Shown: positions 1-5,189 of the stretch, piece after piece | How positions within the stretch are numbered: the stretch's first letter is position 1 | How the letters are laid out: every line of letters begins with the position of its first letter | Assembly: GCA_023473205.1 (NCBI GenBank) | Contig: JAMCYY010000091.1 | Span: 1-5,562 of the forward strand | DNA length: 5,562 nucleotides | Direction of reading: 5' to 3' | Source of the DNA: Patescibacteria group bacterium | GTDB taxonomy: Bacteria; Patescibacteriota; Microgenomatia; UM-FILTER-40-11 | Notes under the pieces: model-generated | Told to the model about the DNA's origin: nothing | Databases searched by the model: none | The model's input: only the letters and a program-made list of their open reading frames with translations | Translations under genes and position numbers: made by a program

Positions 1-2
1 AA

Positions 3-584
3 TTAATTAAAGGCTATGGCTCTAATCATTCTTAAGGCATCTTCTTTAAATCTCTCATTCGGGTCGCCAACTGCACGAATAATTTTATTTTGCAAATCTT
101 CCTGCCCATTAAAATTGTCAATGATTTCTAATTTAGCAGTAGTCTGTTGTTTTGCTGTAGTCAGTAGACTGTAGTCGGTAGTCGGTCCAATCGCCATTGA
201 ATTGATGGTGAATTCTCTTCTTTTTAAGTCTTCTTCTAATGAAGTTCCCCAGGAAACTTTATCTGGCCGCCGGTGATCAGAATAACTTGTTTCAGTTCGG
301 TAAGTAGTAATTTCATACTTCTCCTCGCCTTTTTCGGTTTTAACAATTACCCCCACAATGCCAAAAGCGTTATCATAAAAGCTGTCAGGCAGTAATTTTT
401 GGATTTCTTCTGGGGTGGCATTGGTGGTGAAATCCGCATCATGAATCGGCCGGTTTAAAAAAAGATCTCTAACTCCACCGCCAACCAAATAAATTTCTTT
501 TCCTGCTTCTTGAAAAGTTTTGAAAATAGAAAAAACAGGTTTCGGGATTTTTTCGGAAAGTTCTTGGGTTAAAGCTTGTCTCAT
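3..584 (-). CDS. cca: CCA-adding tRNA nucleotidyltransferase / poly(A) polymerase family, catalytic head only (short or truncated)
   Basis: Class II nucleotidyltransferase that would add or repair the tRNA 3' CCA end in the cytoplasm; a poly(A) polymerase role cannot be excluded from the head alone. Seen in the 193-residue product: GGGVRD at 35-40, the metal-binding D49-A-D51 pair, RREFTINSMA at 122-131, and the EDxxR nucleotide-template motif as EDALR at 181-185. The frame ends in TAA at positions 5-3, directly after RAIAFN, where relatives continue through the rest of the neck and the tRNA-binding body and tail to roughly 400-480 residues. The product is therefore about half length. Because the stop abuts the window edge, a nonsense mutation, frameshift, split gene or sequence-end error are all possible. 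Residues about 134-151, rich in Thr, Gln and Lys, look like an insertion between RREFTINSMA and the IIDxFxGxxDL segment and coincide with a DNA repeat. The ATG at 584 gives the expected short N-terminus; no Shine-Dalgarno is visible. Family assignment is firm; functionality is doubtful. Confidence 0.85.
   Translation of the reverse strand: MRQALTQELSEKIPKPVFSIFKTFQEAGKEIYLVGGGVRDLFLNRPIHDADFTTNATPEEIQKLLPDSFYDNAFGIVGVIVKTEKGEEKYEITTYRTETSYSDHRRPDKVSWGTSLEEDLKRREFTINSMAIGPTTDYSLLTTAKQQTTAKLEIIDNFNGQEDLQNKIIRAVGDPNERFKEDALRMIRAIAFN
132..188. repeat. Short GTAGTC-type repeat inside cca
   Basis: Two adjacent 14-bp units lie at 155-168 (CTGTAGTCAGTAGA) and 169-182 (CTGTAGTCGGTAGT), matching at 12 of 14 positions, followed by CGGTCC. 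Similar GTAGTC/CAGTAG words extend leftward to about 134. The block encodes the extra residues about 134-151 of the CCA enzyme, a stretch I do not expect in the family. A related sequence occurs in recJ near 1227-1246. I infer a small dispersed repeat tolerated in frame; copy number elsewhere in the genome cannot be seen. Confidence 0.6.
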
Positions 585-590
585 GGTAAA

Positions 591-599
591 ATTATAACA
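591..599 (-). promoter_or_regulatory. Extended -10 promoter for cca (leaderless)
   Basis: Read on the minus strand this is TGTTATAAT, a perfect TATAAT with the extended TGn element. Six bases separate TATAAT from the start codon, so the predicted +1 falls on the A of the ATG at 584. No convincing -35 is seen at 17 bp, which an extended -10 can tolerate. The inferred transcript is leaderless. Confidence 0.6.
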
Positions 600-616
600 T
601 TAGTTTATATTTAATT

Positions 617-641
617 GTTATCTTGATAGCTTGCTATCTTG
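617..641. repeat. Small inverted plus direct repeat in divergent intergenic region
   Basis: GATAGC (625-630) and GCTATC (633-638) form a 6-bp palindrome around TT, and TATCTTG occurs twice, at 619-625 and 635-641, 16 bp apart. It sits between the two divergent promoters and overlaps the proposed recJ -10. It could be an operator, part of a dispersed repeat, or chance in AT-rich DNA. Confidence 0.35.
632..640 (+). promoter_or_regulatory. Candidate extended -10 promoter for recJ (leaderless)
   Basis: TGCTATCTT contains the extended TGn element followed by TATCTT, a 4 of 6 match to TATAAT. Seven bases separate it from the ATG at 648, so transcription would start at about 647-648, on or beside the start codon. 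No clear -35 is present. Support comes mainly from the spacing matching that of the cca and aspS promoters. Confidence 0.4.
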
Positions 642-647
642 TTATTT

Positions 648-2318
648 ATGAAATGGAAAATATTAAATAAAACCACTGATTACACGAATAAGGAAGTGAT
701 TGAAAAACTTTTGGAAAACCGTGGCTTAAAAACAGAAAAAGAGATTGAAGAATTTTTAAATTCTAAACATCCGGAAAAATTTACTGCCCAAGATTTGGGT
801 ATTGACCAAAAAGAAATAGAGAAAGCTTTAAAAAGAATTAAAAAGGCAATTGAAGAAGATGAAGGGATTATTGTTTATGGTGACTATGATGCCGATGGAA
901 TTTGTGCCACGGCAATTCTATGGGAAACTTTATATAAATTGACAAAAAATGTTTTGCCTTATATTCCTGAAAGAGTGAATGAAGGTTATGGCTTAAATGA
1001 AAACTCAATTAAAAATTTAAAATTAAAAATTAAAAATTTAGGTTTGATTATTGCCGTTGATCATGGGATTGTTGGCAATGAAAAAATTAAATATGCCAAA
1101 GAATTAGGGGTTGATGTCATTGTTTGTGACCATCATCAACCCGGGAAAGAATTACCAGATTGCGAAGCCATTGTGCATACTGACAAAGTTTGCGCGGCAG
1201 CGATTGCCTGGTTTGTTGCCAGAGAGCTGACTACAGTAGACAGTAGGCTGAAAGCAGTCGACGGTTCTTATCTCGATCTCGTTGCCATTGCGACGATTGC
1301 TGATTTAGAACCGCTCTTGGGAATAAACCGCAGTTTTGTTAAAGATGGCCTTGAAGCTCTTAATCAAACTAACCGTCCTGGTCTTTTGTCAATTTTTGAG
1401 GAAGCCGGGATAAAAAAAAGAGAAATTGGCACTTATGAAGTTGGTTTTATCATTGCTCCCCGGCTAAATGCTATGGGAAGAATGGAGCACGCCTTGGATT
1501 CCTTGCGCCTTATTTGTACTTCAAAAGCTGACCAAGCAAAAGACTTGGCTAGTAAATTAGGGCTTACGAATAAAGAAAGACAGGCTTTAACTGAAGAAAC
1601 CGCCCTTCATGCAAAAGAGATTCTGCGGGGAATGGAAATGCAAAAACTTTTGTTTCTTGGCCATGAAACTTATAACCAGGGGATTATTGGTTTAGTGGCT
1701 GGTAGGTTGGTCGAAGAATTCTACCGTCCGGCAATTGTCCTTTCAATTGGTGAAGTTTATGCAAAAGCTTCTGCCCGTTCTATCTCTGGCTTTAATATTA
1801 TTGAAGCAATTCGTTCGCAAACTGACCTTTTAGTTGATGCTGGCGGACACCCGATGGCGGCTGGTTTTACCGTCGAGACAACAAAAATTGAAATTCTAAA
1901 AAATAAACTTTTAGAAGTGGCGGAAAAATTAATCACCCCGGATATTTTGGAAAAAAGTTTGAAGGTTGATTTAGAATTACCTTTATCTGGAATTTCTTTA
2001 TCCTTATGGAAAGAAGTGCAAAGTCTGAGTCCTTTTGGTTTAGGTAATCCTGAGCCGATTTTTTTTTGTGAGGCGATTATCAGAGATTTTCGTTTAGTAG
2101 GCAGTGAAGGTAAACATTTAAAATTAACCTTAATTGATGGCACACTAAATAAATCTTTTCCAAATAAATTTTTTTCGGCAATTGCCTTTAATCAAGGTAA
2201 GGTAGCCGCTAATCTTTCTCTTGGTCAAAAAGTAAAAGTGGCTTATGCCCTTTCTTTAAATGAGTGGAATAATGAGAAAAAAGTAGAACTAAAAGTTAAA
2301 GATATCAATGGAAATTAA
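648..2318 (+). CDS. recJ: Single-stranded-DNA-specific exonuclease RecJ
   Basis: Cytoplasmic 5'-3' exonuclease on single-stranded DNA, used in recombination and base-excision or mismatch repair. The 556 residues are near the usual length (about 560-580) and show the full domain order: DHH phosphoesterase domain with GDYDADG (78-84), a VDHG segment (137-140) where VDCG is usual, the namesake CDHHQPG (160-166) and D219 in ATIADLEPL; the connecting APRLNAMGR (270-278); the DHHA1 domain with GGHPMAAGF (399-407); and a C-terminal OB-like domain (about 435-553). I chose the ATG at 648 (MKWKILN) over an in-frame TTG at 639, because the family normally begins close to such a sequence and the -10-like element lies just upstream; no Shine-Dalgarno is seen at either. 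Residues about 194-206 look inserted and match a DNA repeat shared with cca; residues about 121-132 are encoded by a 7-nt tandem repeat. The 3' end overlaps rel by 11 nt, implying co-transcription and translational coupling. Confidence 0.95.
   Translation: MKWKILNKTTDYTNKEVIEKLLENRGLKTEKEIEEFLNSKHPEKFTAQDLGIDQKEIEKALKRIKKAIEEDEGIIVYGDYDADGICATAILWETLYKLTKNVLPYIPERVNEGYGLNENSIKNLKLKIKNLGLIIAVDHGIVGNEKIKYAKELGVDVIVCDHHQPGKELPDCEAIVHTDKVCAAAIAWFVARELTTVDSRLKAVDGSYLDLVAIATIADLEPLLGINRSFVKDGLEALNQTNRPGLLSIFEEAGIKKREIGTYEVGFIIAPRLNAMGRMEHALDSLRLICTSKADQAKDLASKLGLTNKERQALTEETALHAKEILRGMEMQKLLFLGHETYNQGIIGLVAGRLVEEFYRPAIVLSIGEVYAKASARSISGFNIIEAIRSQTDLLVDAGGHPMAAGFTVETTKIEILKNKLLEVAEKLITPDILEKSLKVDLELPLSGISLSLWKEVQSLSPFGLGNPEPIFFCEAIIRDFRLVGSEGKHLKLTLIDGTLNKSFPNKFFSAIAFNQGKVAANLSLGQKVKVAYALSLNEWNNEKKVELKVKDINGN
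1008..1040 (+). repeat. 7-nt tandem repeat (ATTAAAA) inside recJ
   Basis: Four consecutive 7-nt units, ATTAAAA, ATTTAAA, ATTAAAA and ATTAAAA, are followed by a partial ATTTA, with one to three base differences at most between units. They encode the Lys/Leu/Asn/Ile-rich segment around residues 121-132, between EGYGLNE and the IIAVDHG strand, a loop-helix region where spacing varies. Seven is not a multiple of three, so gain or loss of a single unit would shift the frame. Confidence 0.6.
1227..1262. repeat. GTAGTC/CAGTAG-type repeat inside recJ
   Basis: CTGACTACAG at 1227-1236 is the exact reverse complement of 155-164 in cca, and CAGTAGACAGTAG at 1234-1246 matches 162-174 at 12 of 13 positions on the same strand. 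The block encodes RecJ residues about 194-206 (TTVDSRLKAVDG and flanks), which interrupt the usual short step from the helix after the DHH motif to YLDLVAIATIADL. I infer a second, diverged copy of the small repeat found in cca. Confidence 0.5.
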
Positions 2319-3777
2319 AGATATTATTACTAAAGTTCAGATATATAGTCCCGAAGCGGATTGCCTTCTTATCCGTAAAGCTTTTGATTTTGCTGACTTG
2401 GTTCACCAGGGACAAAAACGCAAATCAGGAGAGCCTTACATTGTTCATCCTTTAACGGTAGCTAATATTTTAGCTGACTACCGGCTTGACACTACTTCTA
2501 TTGTTGTTGGTCTGCTTCATGATACTTTAGAGGATGGCAATATTAAATTTACGGATTTAGTCAAGGAATTCGGCACGGAAATCGCGGACTTAGTTAATGG
2601 TGTGACTAAAGTCGGCGAGATTCCCTTAGGTGAGGCTAAAGAAGAAGAATTTGTAGAAAATTTACGCAAGATGATCTTGGCCATGGCTAAAGACATCCGG
2701 GTCATTATTGTTAAACTGGCAGACCGGCTTCACAATATGCAGACCTTACAATATTTGTCTAAAGAGCGGCAAATTAAAAATGCCAAAGAGACGCTCGATA
2801 TTTACGCCCCCTTGGCCGAGAGGTTGGGTATGGGGGAAATGAAAGGCAGTCTTGAAGATTTGGCTTTTCCTTATCTTTTTTCCAAAGAATATTGTTGGCT
2901 GGTTAACTATACTAAAGAATATTATAAAAAGACTGAAGAATTTTTGAAAGACGCGACCAGGGAAATTTATAAAGAACTGGCCGAGGAAGGAATTCGGGCA
3001 AAAATTTCTTCACGGCCCAAACATCTTTATAGCCTTTGGTGCAAACTTTTGCGTCCGGAAATTAATAAGGATATTAATAAAATTTATGATTTGGTAGCGA
3101 TGCGGATATTGGTTGATTCAGTTAAAGATTGCTATGGTGCTTTGGGAGTCGTTCATTCTAAATGGAAGCCAGTACCAGCCAAAGGCGTTTCTGATTTTAT
3201 TGCCCAACCCAAACCTAATGGTTACCGTTCTTTGCATACGACTGTTTTTTCATTGAAAGGCCGGATTTTGGAAGTGCAAATCCGGACTTTTGAAATGCAT
3301 GAACAAGCCGAGAACGGGATTGCCGCCCATTGGTATTATTCTTCCCAAAAATCAAAACCAAGGGTTAGTGATGAAAAAACAGAAAAAGGCTTTTTTGCCC
3401 CTGATGAAAAATTGTCTTGGGTCAAGCGATTAGTGGCTTGGCAAAAAGAGATGGTTGACTCAAAAGAATTTTTAGAGACTTTGAAATTTGACGGCTTTGC
3501 CCATCGAATTTTTGTTTTTTCTCCAAATGGCGATGTTTATGATTTGCCCCAAGGGGCAACACCGGTGGATTTTGCTTATAGCGTACACAGCAAGCTTGGG
3601 GATGAAGCCAGGGGGGCAATTGTTAATAACAAGATGGTTTCTTTGGATTTTAAGTTAAAAAGCGGTGACTTGGTCAATATTATTAAAAAAGATGGCAGTA
3701 AACCTTCAGAAAAATGGTTAAGGTTTGTAGTTACCCAGACCGCCAGGCGAGGAATTCAAAAAAGAATTAAAAGTTAA
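2308..3777 (+). CDS. rel: Bifunctional (p)ppGpp synthetase/hydrolase (Rel/SpoT homologue), short form
   Basis: Makes and degrades the alarmone (p)ppGpp in the stringent response. The N-terminal HD hydrolase looks intact: R38 and H47 in RKSGEPYIVHP, H71-D72 and E75-D76 in LLHDTLED, D139 and N143 in LADRLHN. The synthetase domain keeps R236 (SRPKHLYS), D261 (YDLVAMR), Y306 (NGYRS), H310 (LHTTV) and E322 (LEVQIRT). A TGS domain spans about 399-460. The protein stops at 489 residues, shortly after TQTARRG, whereas long Rel/RelA/SpoT proteins reach about 700-750 and continue with helical, zinc-finger/CRIS and ACT/RRM domains. These are absent, so ribosome-coupled control may differ. The RXKD (bifunctional) or EXDD (RelA) position reads as an altered loop at 291-299, AKGVSDFIA, one residue longer than usual. 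The ATG lies inside the recJ end (11-nt overlap) with no Shine-Dalgarno, so translation probably depends on recJ. Both catalytic activities are inferred from conserved residues. Confidence 0.93.
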   Translation: MEIKDIITKVQIYSPEADCLLIRKAFDFADLVHQGQKRKSGEPYIVHPLTVANILADYRLDTTSIVVGLLHDTLEDGNIKFTDLVKEFGTEIADLVNGVTKVGEIPLGEAKEEEFVENLRKMILAMAKDIRVIIVKLADRLHNMQTLQYLSKERQIKNAKETLDIYAPLAERLGMGEMKGSLEDLAFPYLFSKEYCWLVNYTKEYYKKTEEFLKDATREIYKELAEEGIRAKISSRPKHLYSLWCKLLRPEINKDINKIYDLVAMRILVDSVKDCYGALGVVHSKWKPVPAKGVSDFIAQPKPNGYRSLHTTVFSLKGRILEVQIRTFEMHEQAENGIAAHWYYSSQKSKPRVSDEKTEKGFFAPDEKLSWVKRLVAWQKEMVDSKEFLETLKFDGFAHRIFVFSPNGDVYDLPQGATPVDFAYSVHSKLGDEARGAIVNNKMVSLDFKLKSGDLVNIIKKDGSKPSEKWLRFVVTQTARRGIQKRIKS

Positions 3778-3798
3778 ATTTATACTAAGACTTAATTA

Positions 3799-3823
3799 CC
3801 TTGTAAGACTTTGATTTACAAGG
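3799..3823. promoter_or_regulatory. Perfect 8-bp inverted repeat upstream of aspS (operator candidate)
   Basis: CCTTGTAA (3799-3806) and TTACAAGG (3816-3823) are exact reverse complements around a 9-nt spacer, giving half-site centres 17 bp apart. The right arm overlaps the proposed aspS -35 element. No T-run follows on the plus strand and the stem is A/T-rich, so it does not look like an intrinsic terminator for rel. A protein-binding operator or an RNA hairpin at the end of the rel transcript are the alternatives. Confidence 0.4.
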
Positions 3824-3839
3824 ATAGAAGTTGTAAAAT
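3811..3839 (+). promoter_or_regulatory. Candidate sigma70-type promoter for aspS
   Basis: TTGATT at 3811-3816 (-35, 4 of 6) and TAAAAT at 3834-3839 (-10, 5 of 6) are separated by exactly 17 bp. Predicted +1 is about 3846-3847, only 2-3 nt before the ATG at 3849, leaving no room for a Shine-Dalgarno. It supports a second transcription unit beginning with aspS. Confidence 0.55.
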
Positions 3840-3848
3840 CAAGCTCAT

Positions 3849-5177
3849 ATGGAAAGAACTTTAGCCATTGAAACTCCGCAAAAAATTGGCCAGGAAATAA
3901 CTCTTCAAGGATGGGTAAATACGCGGCGCGACCACGGCAAAATTATTTTTATTGATTTGCGTGACCGGACTGGCTTAGTTCAAGTAGTTTTTGTAGACGC
4001 AAAAGACGCGAAAGATTTAAGGCCGGAATGGGTTGTTGAGATAAAAGGCTTGGTTAAAGAAAGGCCGGAAAAATTAATTAACCCCAAGTTACCGACAGGT
4101 AAAGTTGAAGTTGAAGCCAAAGAAATAAAGGTCTTAGCAAAAGCTAAAGAATTGCCTTTTGACACGGGCACTGAAGATTTAAATATTGGTTTACCGGTAC
4201 TTTTAGATTATCGGGCTTTAACCCTTAAACATCCTCGGATCCAGGCTATTTTTAAAGCCCAAGAAGCAATTGCTGAAGGATTTCACCAGGCAGCTAAGGA
4301 AATTGGCTGCACTGAAGTTTTTGCACCGACAATTTCCGCTTCTTCCACTGAAGGGGGTGCCCAGGTTTTCAGGTTTAATTACTTTAATTGTGAAGCTTTT
4401 ATGGTTCAAAGCCCCCAACTTTACAAACAAATAATGGTTGGAATTTTTGAAAAAGTTTTCCTTTTTTCCCATATTTATCGAGCCGAACCCTCAGTGACCA
4501 CACGCCATCTTTGTGAATCAATCCAAATGGACTGTGAAATTGGTTTTGTTGATTTTGACGAACTCGTTTTCTTGTTGGGGAAAACTTTTGCTAAGACCAT
4601 TGCTTACGCCCAAAAAAAATGCACTAAGGAATTAGAATTTTTGGGAGTAGCGCCAAGTTTGGTGGAAGGGAAAATTCCCCGGCTGACCATGAGGGAAGCT
4701 CAGCAAATTATTTTTGAAAGGACGGGGATTGATCATCAACAAGAAAAAGATTTAATGCCGGAAGATGAGAAAGAAATTTCTCTTTGGGCTAGGGAAAAAT
4801 ACAATTCTGATTTAATAGTCATTACCCACTTCCCCACAAAGAAAAGAGCTTTTTATACCATGCCAGACCCGGAAAATCCGGAATATAGTTTGAGTTATGA
4901 TCTCCTTTACAAGGGCTTGGAGATTAGCAGTGGTTCACAAAGGATCCATGAATATAATGAGCTGGTGGCGGTGATAAAAGAAAGAGGCATGAATCCGGAA
5001 AACTTTAAAATGTACCTTCAAGCGTTTGAGTACGGGATGCCGCCTCATGGCGGATTTTCTTATGGTCTGGAACGTTCTACGATGAAACTCCTGGATTTGG
5101 AAAATATTCGTGAAGCAAGTTTATTTCCCAGGGATATGGAAAGAATAGACTTTCGTTTACCTAAAAAAGAAGCTTAA
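3849..5177 (+). CDS. aspS: Aspartyl-tRNA synthetase, compact archaeal-type (possibly nondiscriminating Asp/Asn)
   Basis: Class II aminoacyl-tRNA synthetase that charges tRNA-Asp, and perhaps tRNA-Asn, with aspartate in the cytoplasm. An N-terminal OB-fold anticodon-binding domain (about 1-100) carries GWVNTRRDHG and IDLRDRTGLVQVVF. The catalytic core shows the aspartate-site QSPQLYKQ (187-194), motif 2 YRAEPSVTTRH (210-220), GLEISSGSQR (356-365) and motif 3 GLER (406-409) ahead of FPRD. At 442 residues it matches archaeal/eukaryotic-type AspRS (about 430-440) and lacks the roughly 100-residue GAD insertion of the 580-590-residue bacterial type. SSTEGG and the QLYKQ/SSG motifs argue against a plain AsnRS. 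H29 occupies the position of H31 in nondiscriminating Pseudomonas AspRS, but K75 aligns with the discriminating-type lysine, so tRNA specificity is undecided. If nondiscriminating, a GatCAB amidotransferase should exist elsewhere in the genome. The ATG follows a candidate promoter by 9 bp; the next gene begins 12 nt after the stop. Confidence 0.92.
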   Translation: MERTLAIETPQKIGQEITLQGWVNTRRDHGKIIFIDLRDRTGLVQVVFVDAKDAKDLRPEWVVEIKGLVKERPEKLINPKLPTGKVEVEAKEIKVLAKAKELPFDTGTEDLNIGLPVLLDYRALTLKHPRIQAIFKAQEAIAEGFHQAAKEIGCTEVFAPTISASSTEGGAQVFRFNYFNCEAFMVQSPQLYKQIMVGIFEKVFLFSHIYRAEPSVTTRHLCESIQMDCEIGFVDFDELVFLLGKTFAKTIAYAQKKCTKELEFLGVAPSLVEGKIPRLTMREAQQIIFERTGIDHQQEKDLMPEDEKEISLWAREKYNSDLIVITHFPTKKRAFYTMPDPENPEYSLSYDLLYKGLEISSGSQRIHEYNELVAVIKERGMNPENFKMYLQAFEYGMPPHGGFSYGLERSTMKLLDLENIREASLFPRDMERIDFRLPKKEA

Positions 5178-5189
5178 ATTTTTACAAAA

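Noticed and set aside
132..188. CRISPR array
   Set aside because: Units are about 14 bp, directly abutting with no unique spacers, and translate in frame within cca.
639..647. TTG start three codons upstream for recJ
   Set aside because: It adds only MLF, overlaps the proposed -10 element, and has no Shine-Dalgarno; the ATG at 648 fits the family N-terminus.
2059..2067. T9 run in recJ, and A8 runs at 1412-1419, 4612-4619 and 5223-5230, as programmed slippage sites
   Set aside because: The frames run straight through with conserved protein on both sides; such runs are expected in AT-rich coding DNA.
1757..2143. 128-codon minus-strand open frame inside recJ
   Set aside because: Antisense to the conserved RecJ DHHA1/OB coding region, with no family resemblance and low-complexity Ser/Lys-rich composition; it is a coding shadow.
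3799..3835. Intrinsic terminator after rel
   Set aside because: The stem is real but A/T-rich and not followed by a T-run on the plus strand (ATAGAAG follows); nor is there a minus-strand gene ending here.
3778..3848. T-box or other leader riboswitch controlling aspS
   Set aside because: The gap is only 71 bp and the predicted transcript starts 2-3 nt before the ATG; there is no room for a T-box and no specifier or antiterminator structure was seen.
4218..4472. 84-codon minus-strand open frame inside aspS
   Set aside because: Entirely antisense to the conserved class II catalytic core with no recognisable motif or start context. The shorter minus-strand frames at 2517-2705, 3422-3619 and 3980-4171 were dropped for the same reason.
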